A DNA stretch of 64,000 nucleotides from Trebonia sp036501515 (GCA_036501515.1 DASYAD010000066.1:33229-97228); one strand, 5' to 3'. Shown: positions 16,103-24,244, numbered from the stretch's first letter. Translations and numbers: made by a program. Notes: generated by a model from the letters alone, not told the origin.

Positions 16103-17056
16103 GTGGGCGCCGGGACCGACTCCACTCGGATCGACGCCGCGGAGCTCGACCTGCTGGCCGGGGCGTTCAGGAAGACGATGGCGTCGGCGTCGGGCCAGGC
16201 GCTCGACCTCGCGCTTATCCAGCTCGGCTGGCGCGACCTGCTGGCCGAGCTGCCGGGCACGGCCGTGCCGCTCGCTTTCCGGCTGCTTGGCGAGACCGGC
16301 GCGCACGCGCCGCTGCTCAACGACGTAGTGCTGACTGCCTCGGGCCGCCCGCCCGGCGGCACGGTGCCGCTGCCCTACGCGGGCGGCTCCTGGGTGCTCT
16401 GGGAACGGACCGACCAGCCGAGCGCGACGGTGGACGGTGACATCCCGCTACGCCGGGTCGCTCCGCTCGCGGGCGCGCCACTCGCGGACACCCCACTCAC
16501 CGACGCCGCGCTTGCCGCTGGACGCCGGGCGGTCGGCTGGTGGCTGCTCGGCACCGGGCGGGCCATGCTCGCCCTGGCCCGGTCGCATGCGGTGGACCGG
16601 GTGCAGTTCGGTCGGCCGATCGCGTCCTTCCAGGCGGTACGGCACCGGCTCGCTGACACGTTGGTGGCACTTGAGGGCGCCGAGGCGGTGCTTCGGGCAG
16701 CAGACGCGGAGGCCAGCACCGGCGCGGGCGCCCGCACCTCTACCATCACCAGCACCAGCACCAGCACCAGCACCAGCACCAGCACGGAAGCCTCCATCCG
16801 GGCCCACGCAAACCATGACCCGGAACTCGCCTCGCTGCTGGCCAAAGCCGCAGCCGGCCAGGCGGCGCTGACCGCTGCCCGGCACTGCCAGCAGGTGCTC
16901 GGCGGGATCGGGTTCACCGCCGAGCACGCGCTGCATATCCACGTGAAGCGCGCCCTGCTGCTCGACGGCCTGCTCGGCAGCGCCCGCGAGCTCACCCGCG
17001 AAGCGGGGCGGCGAGTCCTGGCCGACGGCGCGGCGCCCCGGCTGGTGGACCTGTGA
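16103..17056 (+). CDS. Acyl-CoA dehydrogenase, small subunit-like, with Thr-Ser repeat tract
   Basis: A 317-residue acyl-CoA dehydrogenase-like protein, shorter than the family norm of about 380. It starts at GTG 16103, two bases after the previous stop. It keeps the FAD-binding C-terminal half (AVDRVQFGRPIASFQAVRHRLAD; HCQQVLGGIGFTAEHALHIHVKR) but lacks the usual N-terminal FAD/substrate signature. This is the pattern of the beta subunit in heterotetrameric FadE pairs. A Thr-Ser tract at about residues 212-228 comes from a hexanucleotide repeat and interrupts the helical region. The partner is the preceding gene. A hydratase gene follows after 10 bases. Confidence 0.88.
   Translation: MGAGTDSTRIDAAELDLLAGAFRKTMASASGQALDLALIQLGWRDLLAELPGTAVPLAFRLLGETGAHAPLLNDVVLTASGRPPGGTVPLPYAGGSWVLWERTDQPSATVDGDIPLRRVAPLAGAPLADTPLTDAALAAGRRAVGWWLLGTGRAMLALARSHAVDRVQFGRPIASFQAVRHRLADTLVALEGAEAVLRAADAEASTGAGARTSTITSTSTSTSTSTSTEASIRAHANHDPELASLLAKAAAGQAALTAARHCQQVLGGIGFTAEHALHIHVKRALLLDGLLGSARELTREAGRRVLADGAAPRLVDL
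16748..16783 (+). repeat. Hexanucleotide ACCAGC tract (about 6 copies) in coding sequence
   Basis: Six consecutive ACCAGC units encode alternating Thr-Ser in the small acyl-CoA dehydrogenase subunit. The unit is a multiple of three, so copy-number change would not break the frame. Confidence 0.9.
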
Positions 17057-17066
17057 GGAGTTCCCG

Positions 17067-17984
17067 ATGACTGACACCCCGCCAAGCAACGTGCGGATGC
17101 CCGGCAGCCCGACCACCACGCCCCCTGCGACTGACAACACCGCAACTGGCAACCCCGTGACCGAGAGTCTGGGTGCGGCAGGGCTGCGATTCGAGCGGCA
17201 AGGACCGATCGGCTGGTGCCGCATCGACCGGCCGCAGGCGCGGAACGCCTTCACGCCCGCCATGTACTACGGCCTCAAGCGGGCCGTGCACCTGGTCAAC
17301 GCCGACAAGGATCTCGCGGCGCTGATCATCACCGGGACCGGCGACGTATTCTCGCCAGGCGGCGACATGGGCGGGCGCAGCGACCCCGGCGACGAGCCGA
17401 TTCCGGTTACCGGCCAGGACGTCTTGCCGTTCCTGCCGATCAGAGACAGCCGCGCCCCCGTCATCGCCGCGGTGAACGGCATCTGCCAGGCCGGCGGCAT
17501 GCTGGTCGCGATGCTCGCCGACATCTGCGTGGCCAGCGACCGGGCCACGTTCCGGGCACCCGAACTGCTGCGCGGCATCCCGGACGCGACGTTCGCCGCC
17601 GTGCTCCCCGCACACTGCGGGCTAGCGGTAGCCCGCGACCTGCTGCTGTCGGCCCGGCGGCTGGACGCCACCGAGGCGCTCCGCCTCGGTGTCATCTCCC
17701 GCGTGGTCCCGCACCAGGAGCTGGAACGGGCCGCGGTAGAGGCGGCCCGCGAGATCCTGCAAACCCCGCCGGCCGCCCGCACGCACGTCAAGCGGATGCT
17801 GAACGAGCGCTACGGGACAATCGACTACCAGACGATGTTCTGGTCGCTGGAAACATCCACCGAACCCCGCGAGGGCATGCGCGCCTTCCTGGAAAAGCGC
17901 TCCCCCAACTGGGTCCCCGAAGAGTTCGCCAAGACCAGCGGCAGCAGTGGGTCCTCGGAGGTCTCGGGCGCACCCGATCGCTAA
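17067..17984 (+). CDS. Enoyl-CoA hydratase/isomerase with polar N-terminal extension
   Basis: A 305-residue crotonase-fold protein. The first 38 residues or so are a Pro/Thr/Asn-rich extension (from MTDTPPSNVRMPG), after which the crotonase domain begins at FERQGPIGWCRIDRPQARN. Oxyanion-hole blocks VFSPGGDMGG and GICQAGGMLVAML are visible, and the C-terminal region VKRMLNERYG is typical. The ATG follows a GAGGAG site with good spacing. It ends the plus-strand operon that starts at 13202, and its last bases overlap the convergent DUF222 gene by four bases. Confidence 0.9.
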   Translation: MTDTPPSNVRMPGSPTTTPPATDNTATGNPVTESLGAAGLRFERQGPIGWCRIDRPQARNAFTPAMYYGLKRAVHLVNADKDLAALIITGTGDVFSPGGDMGGRSDPGDEPIPVTGQDVLPFLPIRDSRAPVIAAVNGICQAGGMLVAMLADICVASDRATFRAPELLRGIPDATFAAVLPAHCGLAVARDLLLSARRLDATEALRLGVISRVVPHQELERAAVEAAREILQTPPAARTHVKRMLNERYGTIDYQTMFWSLETSTEPREGMRAFLEKRSPNWVPEEFAKTSGSSGSSEVSGAPDR

Positions 17985-19927
17985 AGGTCGTATCTCGTCG
18001 GGGTGGTCAAGCGGGTGCGGCCAGACGGAAGGGTCCACCGGCTCACTCCCGGCTCGACCTGCTCGACTTTCCAGTCTGGTGCCTGCTTGGTGCGATGATG
18101 CGTCCTGCACCGGGGGGCGAGGTTACATTCGTCGGTCGGCCCGCCCGGGTACGGGACGGTGTGGTCCAGGTCGGCGTAGCAGGCCTGCGCGCCGCAGCCG
18201 GGAGCATCGCAGGTAGCCTTGCGGGCGCGGACCAGGTGCCGCAGCTTGCGGCTCGGAGCGTAGTGGTCTTCAGCGTGCCCGTGGTCGCAGGTGCCTCGCG
18301 CGACTGGTTCGAAGACGAGGTTGAGTCGGCGCAGCAGTTCGCGCAGGCGAGCGGCCTGCGCCGGGGTGGGACCGTCGCGCTGCGGGCAGGGGTCATGGCG
18401 CTGCGGCGGCGGATCGTCGCGCGGCGGCGGCGGATCGTCGCGCGGCGCCCGAGGATCGCTCCGGTACCCTGGAGGATCATCGCGCTGCCCCGCAGGATCG
18501 TCAGGCCGCCCTCTCGGATCGTCACGCTGCCGCGGGGGCCCGTGTGGCTGACGCGGTGCAGGGTCGTCGTCGCGCCAGGCGGCGCCGTTCTTCGGGTCAG
18601 GAGCGCCTTCCGGGCTCCACGGGTGCTGGCCGCGGGCGCAGGCGTGGGCGACCGCCTCGCCTTTGTCGTTGGTAACCGTGACGCACCAGCGGGTTCTCTG
18701 GTGGCGCGACGCCGCCGCCGCGATCGTGCGGGTCTCCTCGTGGTCCAGCAGGCCCCAGGATCCGGCTTGGGCAGGCCCAGTCGACCAGCCAAGAAGGACG
18801 CCACTAGGAACGATGAGGTTAATGAGGGCCGGCGCAGGCACGGGGCCCGCGCGGCCGAGGCTGGAAACGCTTGGGCCACCGTCCGGTTCGGGGTCCGTGC
18901 CGGGGCTGGGCCCGGGGTCCGTGCCTGGACCCGGCTCGGGTTCGACCCCGGACTCGGGGTCGGCTGGGCACCGGCCGGGTTCGGCTGGTGGCGGGTTGAG
19001 GCGGTCGAGTGGATTGCGGCCCTGGGTGAGGTCGCCCATCGCCAGCACCCGCAGAGAACCGAGCGGGGCGTCTAGGCCGCCGTTGCGGAGCGCGACCGCG
19101 ATCGCGTCGATGTAGGACTTGGCGGCTATCGCATCGGCGGTGTCCATCTCCCTGGCCGACAGCGAGGCGTTGCCTGATGCCTCTCGCCGGGCCTCCACCC
19201 GCTGATTCGTGCGCTTCTCGTGGTCTTTTCTCGCCTTGGCGGCCGCGGGGTCGAGCCTCATCTCCAAGGCGGCGGCCTTACGGACCAGCTGGTCTACTCG
19301 TAGGTCCGGTGCGGCGGCGGCGAGGATCTCATCGGCCCGGGCGGCGTCGGCTGGCGTCAGGCAGCGGGTGTAGAAAGCGATCCAGTATGCCCTGGCCTCG
19401 TCGATCAGGCCTGCTCCCATTCCGGCCAGCGTGGCCGGCAGCCGGGTTACCAGGTCGGTCGCCGTCTCGATCCTGTGACTGGCCTGGATCCGGGTGATGA
19501 CAAGCTCAATGGCCAGTTCCTCGCCGGGGAAGCCCCCTGGTCGGCATCCGGTCGGCACACCGCGCGCCTTGGCGTTCTCGAACGCGGCCTCGCGTCGGCG
19601 GGCGAACTCGGCGACCGCGAGCGTCTGCTTGTAACCCTCGCGGATCTCCTGACGGCGCGCGGCCTGCAGCACCCCGGCCAGCTCGCTATCCGACAGGCTC
19701 CCGAAGTCCTCGGCCGCCTCCTCGGTAAGTCCGACGAGCAACGGGCCGGGCGGTAGCATATCCGCCTCATCGCCCTGCCCGAACCGCAGGCTGCCCTGGG
19801 CCGGCTGCCATTGGCGGTCGGGGTCTCGGCCCGCCGCGATTTCGCCGTCCAGCCATGCTACGTACTCGGCCCACTCTGGGTCCGGATCCACGGTCGGGCC
19901 GGAGTACGGCTGCTCACGTTCGTCCAT
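17981..19927 (-). CDS. DUF222/13E12-repeat family protein with C-terminal HNH endonuclease domain
   Basis: A 648-residue protein of the actinobacterial 13E12/DUF222 family. The N-terminal two thirds contain the DUF222 helices (including ALEMRLDPAAAKARKDHEKR). The C-terminal part is an HNH nuclease, with CDAPGCGAQACYADLDHTVP, then NLAPRCRTHHRTKQ providing zinc-binding Cys pairs and the catalytic His. Between them lies a Pro/Arg/Asp-rich region with eight 7-residue repeats of RDDP type. Such genes are scattered in multiple copies in actinobacterial genomes and are suspected mobile or recombination-related elements; their function is not settled. It is unrelated to the neighbouring catabolic genes. 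Confidence 0.9.
   Translation of the reverse strand: MDEREQPYSGPTVDPDPEWAEYVAWLDGEIAAGRDPDRQWQPAQGSLRFGQGDEADMLPPGPLLVGLTEEAAEDFGSLSDSELAGVLQAARRQEIREGYKQTLAVAEFARRREAAFENAKARGVPTGCRPGGFPGEELAIELVITRIQASHRIETATDLVTRLPATLAGMGAGLIDEARAYWIAFYTRCLTPADAARADEILAAAAPDLRVDQLVRKAAALEMRLDPAAAKARKDHEKRTNQRVEARREASGNASLSAREMDTADAIAAKSYIDAIAVALRNGGLDAPLGSLRVLAMGDLTQGRNPLDRLNPPPAEPGRCPADPESGVEPEPGPGTDPGPSPGTDPEPDGGPSVSSLGRAGPVPAPALINLIVPSGVLLGWSTGPAQAGSWGLLDHEETRTIAAAASRHQRTRWCVTVTNDKGEAVAHACARGQHPWSPEGAPDPKNGAAWRDDDPAPRQPHGPPRQRDDPRGRPDDPAGQRDDPPGYRSDPRAPRDDPPPPRDDPPPQRHDPCPQRDGPTPAQAARLRELLRRLNLVFEPVARGTCDHGHAEDHYAPSRKLRHLVRARKATCDAPGCGAQACYADLDHTVPYPGGPTDECNLAPRCRTHHRTKQAPDWKVEQVEPGVSRWTLPSGRTRLTTPTRYDL
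18362..18529 (-). repeat. Eight 21-bp units encoding a RDDP-type heptapeptide repeat
   Basis: Within the DUF222 gene, 168 bases encode eight consecutive heptapeptides of the pattern Q/P-R-D-D-P-x-x (for example QRDDPRG, RPDDPAG, QRDDPPG, PRDDPPP). Units have diverged in sequence but keep exact length. It forms the linker before the HNH domain. Confidence 0.85.
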
Positions 19928-20018
19928 TTGCCGGCCCTCCTTCCGGAGTGATCATCAAGAGACTCTATATATGCGAACAGCCTATCGAGGGGGTCTGACA
20001 TTCCAGCGGAGACGCATC

Positions 20019-20178
20019 GAGGTCCGGGCGGCTACAGCGAAGAGGTCCGGGCGGGTACAGCGAAGAGGTCCGGACGGCTACAGCGAAGAGGTCCGGACGG
20101 CTACAGCGAAGAGGTCCGGACGGGTACAGCGAAGAGGTCCGGACGGTACAGCGAAGAGGTCCGGACGGGTACAGCGAA
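20019..20178. repeat. Non-coding 23-bp tandem repeat, 7 copies
   Basis: Seven head-to-tail units of 23 bases (the sixth is 22) begin at 20019, 20042, 20065, 20088, 20111, 20134 and 20156. Each starts GAGGTCCGG and ends TACAGCGAA, with variation at two inner positions. There are no spacers, so it is not a CRISPR. It fills most of the 265-base gap between the DUF222 gene start and the MarR gene end. The length is not a multiple of three and no gene is supported there. Confidence 0.95.
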
Positions 20179-20192
20179 ATCCATCCAGGCGT

Positions 20193-20642
20193 TCAGCCGC
20201 CCGCGATCTCCTCGGGCGGCAGGGCGGACAGCTCCCGCGCCACGCGCAGGAATGCCTGCCGGTCGCCGGTCGGAAGCCTGGCTAGCAGGCGGTCCTCGCT
20301 GGCCTGGATGTCTGACTGCGTCGCGGCGCGGATTTGGCGGCCGGCTTCGGTGATGGCCAGCAGCCGCACCCGGCGATCAGCGGGATCGGGCTCGCGCGTG
20401 ATCAGGCCGGCCTGCTGAAGCTCATCCAGGGTTCCGATGATCCTGGTCTTGTCGGCCCCGATCGCCTGGGCCAGGGCGGCCTGGGTGCGCGCGGGGCCGC
20501 CGTCAAGGGCGTTGAGCACGATATAGCCCCACATGGAAATCCCGTGCCTGGCCAGCACCGGCAGTTCGGCCGCGATGAGGCCCCGTACAAGAGGGTGCAG
20601 CATCGCGGCCAGGTCCGGCCGGGCGCCGCCTTGATCCGCCAT
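20193..20642 (-). CDS. MarR family transcriptional regulator
   Basis: A 149-residue winged-helix regulator. The MarR DNA-binding region is clear: TQAALAQAIGADKTRIIGTLDELQQAGLITREPDPADRR, with the recognition helix around KTRIIGTL and the wing DPADRRVRLLAIT. It most likely represses its own gene and the divergent TIGR03086-type gene at 20694, across a gap of about 50 bases, in response to a small ligand. The ATG at 20642 (MADQGG) was chosen; earlier in-frame ATGs exist but would lie within the divergent promoter. Confidence 0.9.
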   Translation of the reverse strand: MADQGGARPDLAAMLHPLVRGLIAAELPVLARHGISMWGYIVLNALDGGPARTQAALAQAIGADKTRIIGTLDELQQAGLITREPDPADRRVRLLAITEAGRQIRAATQSDIQASEDRLLARLPTGDRQAFLRVARELSALPPEEIAGG

Positions 20643-20658
20643 GCGAAGAACATACCCG

Positions 20659-20687
20659 TTGACATACGATATGCACATGTAGATGAT
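20659..20687 (+). promoter_or_regulatory. Likely sigma-70-type promoter giving a leaderless mRNA
   Basis: A perfect TTGACA (20659-20664), a 17-base spacer and GATGAT (20682-20687, four of six bases matching TATAAT) lie immediately before the ATG at 20694. Transcription would begin at or next to that ATG, so the message would lack a leader, as is common in actinobacteria. No ribosome-binding sequence precedes the ATG. The overlap with the MarR gene start makes it a natural MarR target. Confidence 0.55.
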
Positions 20688-20693
20688 AAGCAC

Positions 20694-21311
20694 ATGCATA
20701 CAACTTTCATGACCGAGATCGTGGCACTCGACGCGGAAGCGGTAATCGCCAGCCTGGACCTGATCGCGCAGGCGAACGCCGCCGACATGGCCCGGCCCAC
20801 CCCGTGTGCGGACTGGACGCTGCACGGCCTGGTGAGGCACATGACCGCCCAGCACTACGGCTTCGCGGCGGCCGCCACGGGCGACGGCGACCTGGCGCGA
20901 TGGCGGCTGCGGCCGCTGAGCGCGGACCCGGTCGCCGACTATTTCGCCGCGGTCGAGTGCGTGCTGGCCGCCTTCGCCGCCGACGGCGTGCTCGACCGGG
21001 ATTTCCCCCTCCCGGAGTTCAAGCGCGGGCTGATGTTCCCTGGCCGGCAGGCGGTCAGCTTCCACTTCGTCGACTACGTGGTGCACTCCTGGGACGTCGC
21101 CCGGGCACTGGACCTGCCGGTGAATCTGGACGCGGCGCTGCTGGACGCGGCCCACCGGGTGGCCGAGGCCGTCCCAGGCGGCAGTGCCCGTGTCGAGCCA
21201 GGGGCCGCGTTCGCTCCCGGGGTCGCGTGGTCAGGCGGGTCCCGCCTCGACCAAGTCGTCGCGCTGCTCGGCCGCTCGCCTGGCTGGCGGCGCCCGGACT
21301 TGCCCGCGTAG
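20694..21311 (+). CDS. TIGR03086/mycothiol-dependent maleylpyruvate isomerase-type metal-binding protein
   Basis: A 205-residue protein of the DinB-like, MDMPI N-terminal group. The family opening PTPCADWTLHGLVRHMTAQHYGF and the central HFVDYVVHSWDVARAL supply histidines that fit a bound divalent metal. Members are thiol (mycothiol)-dependent transferases or isomerases, often for detoxification. The ATG at 20694 is preferred because the promoter places the transcript start there; an ATG at 20709 is the alternative. Divergent from the MarR gene, which suggests ligand-responsive control. Confidence 0.85.
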   Translation: MHTTFMTEIVALDAEAVIASLDLIAQANAADMARPTPCADWTLHGLVRHMTAQHYGFAAAATGDGDLARWRLRPLSADPVADYFAAVECVLAAFAADGVLDRDFPLPEFKRGLMFPGRQAVSFHFVDYVVHSWDVARALDLPVNLDAALLDAAHRVAEAVPGGSARVEPGAAFAPGVAWSGGSRLDQVVALLGRSPGWRRPDLPA

Positions 21312-21377
21312 CCGTACCGCTAGCCAGGCGTGACCGTACCGCCAGTCAGGCGTAGCGGCACCGTCAGTCAGGCGCGG
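21312..21377. repeat. 22-bp tandem repeat, 3 copies
   Basis: Three adjacent 22-base units (21312-21333, 21334-21355, 21356-21377) start one base after the stop of the preceding gene. The first begins CCGTACCGCTAGCCAGGCG; the next two differ at a few positions. Non-coding; the function, if any, is unknown. Confidence 0.9.
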
Positions 21378-21449
21378 AAAAGCAATTGATGGCCGGGGCG
21401 GTCACCGCCTACGGTCGGCGGGTGGGTATCTACATGGTGATGGTCCGTC

Positions 21450-21968
21450 GTGTCCGCCTCGGGGCGGTCGCGCCGGGACTGGGGCTGGCACCGGCTCGAT
21501 GACGAATGGGCGGCGCGGATCGTCGGCGCCGCCGGAATACGACCAGGCGAGCTCGTACTCGACCTGGGGGCAGGCGAAGGTGCGCTGACCGCATACCTGG
21601 TGCGAGCAGGGGCGCGGGTAGTCGCGGTCGAGTTGAACCCGCGCCGGGCCGCGATCTTGCGTGAGCGCTTCCCTGGCATCACGGTGGTGCAAGCGGACGC
21701 GACCGCGATCCCGTTCCCCGGGCGGCCGTTCCGGGTGGTCGCTAATCCGCCGTTCGGGATCTCGTCCAGTCTGCTGCGGGCACTGCTGCGGCCTGGCAGC
21801 CGGCTGGTCGCGGCCGACCTTGTGCTGCAGCGTGCGGTGGTGCGCAAGCACGCCTCCAGCCCTGGGCGGCGGTTCAACGTGAGCGCTGGCCTCATGCTGC
21901 CGAGGCGGGCGTTCCTGCCACCGCCGCAGGTGGACTCCGCAGTGCTGGTCGTCCGCCGGCGGAAGTGA
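21450..21968 (+). CDS. erm: Short Erm(37)-like 23S rRNA adenine N6-methyltransferase
   Basis: A 172-residue Rossmann-fold methyltransferase. It has SAM motif LDLGAGEGALT at residues 37-47, acidic motif AVELNPRR at 59-66, QADA at 81-84 and the catalytic NPPF at 99-102. The N-terminus (SGRSRRDWGWHRLDDEWAAR) and C-terminus (PRRAFLPPPQVDSAVLVVRR) closely resemble my memory of Mycobacterium tuberculosis Erm(37)/Rv1988, which likewise lacks the C-terminal RNA-binding domain of typical Erm enzymes of about 250 residues. Erm enzymes methylate A2058-region adenines and cause macrolide-lincosamide-streptogramin resistance. Start is GTG at 21450. No leader peptide or attenuator was recognised upstream. 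Confidence 0.88.
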   Translation: MSASGRSRRDWGWHRLDDEWAARIVGAAGIRPGELVLDLGAGEGALTAYLVRAGARVVAVELNPRRAAILRERFPGITVVQADATAIPFPGRPFRVVANPPFGISSSLLRALLRPGSRLVAADLVLQRAVVRKHASSPGRRFNVSAGLMLPRRAFLPPPQVDSAVLVVRRRK

Positions 21969-22146
21969 GCGCAGCCAGTCTGGCCGCCGCGGAACTCAAC
22001 CGGGCCGCCAGCCGACGACCGCGGCGGCGGCCAGCCGCCCAACGGCATCGCGGGTTGCGACACCGAAGCGACTGGCTGCCGTTATCACGGCCGGGCCGGC
22101 TGGTGTGGCTCGAGGTGGTGCGGGACTGGCGATGCCGGCGCCAGCG

Positions 22147-23298
22147 CTACGGCGCGGGGACCTCGATGACGAGGGCGCCGCCCATGCCGCCGCCCGCGCA
22201 CATCGCGGCGACGCCGATGCCGCCGCCCTGCCGGCGGAGCTGGTAGATGAGCGTGCTGAGCATCCGCCCGCCGGTCGCGGCGATCGGGTGGCCGATGGAG
22301 CAGCCGCTGCCGTTGACGTTCACCTTGTCCGGGTCGAGGCCGAGGATCCGGATGTTGGCCACGCACATGGACGCGAACGCCTCGTTGATCTCGAACAGGT
22401 CCACGTCGCCGGTCGACAGTGACGCACGGGACAGGGCCTTGGGTATGGCCTTGACCGGGGCCGACCACGTGTCGGCGGGGTCAACGCCGACCGATGCCCA
22501 GGACCGGACGATGGCCAGCGGCGCGCGGCCGGACTCGGCCGCCACCCGGTCGCTGGCAACCACCAGGGCGGACGCGGCGTCGTTGGAGCCGCAGGCGTTG
22601 CCCGCGGTGATCGAGAAGCCCTCGATCTCCGGGTGCAGCACCTTGAGCCGTCCCAGCTTCTCCATGCTGGTGTCGCGCCGCGGGTGCTCGTCCACCGCGA
22701 ACAGGCCGTGCGGGGTCTCGATCGGGACGATCTCTTCCTTGAAGCGGCCCTCGTCGATCGCGCGGACCGCGTTCTGGTGCGAGCGCAGCGCCCAGGCGTC
22801 CATCTCCTCGCGGCTGACGTTCGCCTTGACGGCGGCCGACCAGCCGATGGTGATCGACATGTCGCGGTTCGGGGCGTCCGGACGGTCGGGGTGGGTCGGC
22901 GAGAACCAGTCTCTCCAGTCTTCGCCGTCGCGGACCCGCTCCCGCGGCGCGGTGGATCCCGAGCTGACGCCGCCGGCGATGATCAGCTCGTCCATGCCCG
23001 AGCGGATGCTGCCCGCCGCGGTCGCGACGGCCGAGAGGCTGGCGGCGCAGTGCCGGTTCATGGCCAGGCCGGGTACGTGCTGCAGGCCCGCCGTGATGGC
23101 GGCGTGCCGGGCGATCACGCCGCCGCCGGCCAGGCCCTCGGCCAGGATGACGTCGTCGATCCGCTGCGGGTCGAGCCCGTCGGCGGCGGCACGGACCACG
23201 TGATCGGCGAGGTCGAACGCGGTCGTGTCGCGCAGCGTGCCGCGGAACGCGGTGCCGACGGGGGTCCTGAGTGCGGACACGATGACAGCTTCGGGCAT
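22147..23298 (-). CDS. Thiolase (acetyl-CoA C-acyltransferase)
   Basis: A 383-residue thiolase of normal length. The nucleophilic Cys is C84 in AMNRHCAASLSAV, the catalytic His is about H337 in GCSIGHPIAATG, and the second catalytic Cys is about C367 in MCAGGGMGGA. It cleaves 3-ketoacyl-CoA to acetyl-CoA and a shortened acyl-CoA. It diverges from an SDR gene (23441) that could supply the 3-ketoacyl-CoA; the perfect palindrome at 23387-23401 lies between them. Product and substrate length unknown. Confidence 0.94.
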   Translation of the reverse strand: MPEAVIVSALRTPVGTAFRGTLRDTTAFDLADHVVRAAADGLDPQRIDDVILAEGLAGGGVIARHAAITAGLQHVPGLAMNRHCAASLSAVATAAGSIRSGMDELIIAGGVSSGSTAPRERVRDGEDWRDWFSPTHPDRPDAPNRDMSITIGWSAAVKANVSREEMDAWALRSHQNAVRAIDEGRFKEEIVPIETPHGLFAVDEHPRRDTSMEKLGRLKVLHPEIEGFSITAGNACGSNDAASALVVASDRVAAESGRAPLAIVRSWASVGVDPADTWSAPVKAIPKALSRASLSTGDVDLFEINEAFASMCVANIRILGLDPDKVNVNGSGCSIGHPIAATGGRMLSTLIYQLRRQGGGIGVAAMCAGGGMGGALVIEVPAP

Positions 23299-23386
23299 GA
23301 ACGATCTCCAACTCGGCTCGGCCCGGCCGCTTCAGCCCGGGCCATCTCGGCTGGCGCTGCTGGTCCGCGCCTGACGTTCTAATCGT

Positions 23387-23401
23387 GAGAATGCTATTCT
23401 C
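23387..23401. promoter_or_regulatory. Perfect palindromic operator GAGAAT-N3-ATTCTC
   Basis: Fifteen-base perfect dyad with spacer GCT, between the thiolase start (23298) and the SDR start (23441). Identical design to 13142-13156 and 54389-54403. It probably lets one regulator control both divergent genes. Confidence 0.78.
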
Positions 23402-23440
23402 TTTTATAAGATTATCATTCGCAAGACTGGGAGAGTGTGG

Positions 23441-24208
23441 ATGCAGATCAGCGGATCCTCGGCGGTGGTGGTTGGCGGTACCGGCGGCATGGGTGAGGCG
23501 ACTGTCCGCCGCCTGCACGCGGCGGGCGCCCGGGTGGTCGTCGCCGACGTCAACGACGAGAAGGGCAAGGCCCTCGTCGACGAGCTCGGCGTCCGCTACG
23601 TGCACACCGACGCGAGCAGCACCGAGGACGTCGAGGCGGCGTTCGCGGAGGCGGCGGCCCTCGGCCCGGTACGGATCAGCGTGGACGTGCACGGCGGCCC
23701 GGCCGCGGGCGGGCGGCTGCTGAACAAGGAGGGCGAGCCGCACAAGCTGGAAGACTTCAGGACCACGCTCGAGTCGTACCTGATCTCCCCGTTCAACGTC
23801 ACCCGGCTGGCCGCCGCCGCGATCAGGAAGTCGGAGCCCCTCAACGAGGAAGGCACCCGCGGGGTCATCATCCAGACCGCGTCCATCGCCGGCTTCGAGG
23901 GCCAGATCGGCCAGATGGCCTACGGCGCCGCCAAGGGCGGCATCATCGCGATGACGCTGATCGCGGCCAGGGACCTGTCCCCCGTCGGCATCCGGGTCGT
24001 CACCATCGCGCCCGGCATGGTCAACACCCCCGCTTACGGCAAGGCGGCCGACAAGCTCGAGGAAATCTGGGGTCCGCAGATTCCGCACCCGAAGCGGATG
24101 GGCGTGCCCGACGAGTACGCCAGGCTCGCCCTCGCGCTGGCCGACAACGACTACCTGAACGGCGAGGTCATCCGGCTCGACGGCGCCTTCAGGTTCCCGC
24201 CCAAGTAA
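23441..24208 (+). CDS. Short-chain dehydrogenase similar to 3-hydroxyacyl-CoA dehydrogenase type 2
   Basis: A 255-residue SDR. The cofactor motif VVGGTGGMGEA is at the N-terminus, and the catalytic triad fits S148, Y161 and K165 (in AYGAAKGG). The blocks TASIAGFEGQIGQ and VVTIAPGMVNTP resemble HSD17B10-type 3-hydroxyacyl-CoA dehydrogenases, which oxidise the 3-hydroxyacyl-CoA for thiolase. That matches the divergent thiolase gene. The ATG at 23441 was chosen for its GGGAG site seven bases upstream; a GTG six bases earlier is the alternative. Confidence 0.88.
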   Translation: MQISGSSAVVVGGTGGMGEATVRRLHAAGARVVVADVNDEKGKALVDELGVRYVHTDASSTEDVEAAFAEAAALGPVRISVDVHGGPAAGGRLLNKEGEPHKLEDFRTTLESYLISPFNVTRLAAAAIRKSEPLNEEGTRGVIIQTASIAGFEGQIGQMAYGAAKGGIIAMTLIAARDLSPVGIRVVTIAPGMVNTPAYGKAADKLEEIWGPQIPHPKRMGVPDEYARLALALADNDYLNGEVIRLDGAFRFPPK

Positions 24209-24244
24209 ACCCCGCGGGGCGAACGGGGCAGCGGTGCAAGCTGC

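Noticed and set aside
17981..19927. DUF222-HNH gene as part of a recognised mobile element
   Set aside because: No terminal repeats, integrase, transposase or intron/intein features were found around it; only the nuclease-like domain supports mobility.
20019..20178. Possible CRISPR array
   Set aside because: The 23-base units are contiguous with no spacers and no cas genes are nearby; it is a simple tandem repeat.
21965..22246. Small frame starting in GTGA overlap with the erm-like gene
   Set aside because: Arg-rich translation without recognisable features, and its last 100 bases run antisense to the thiolase 3' end. Bases 21969-22146 are treated as non-coding.
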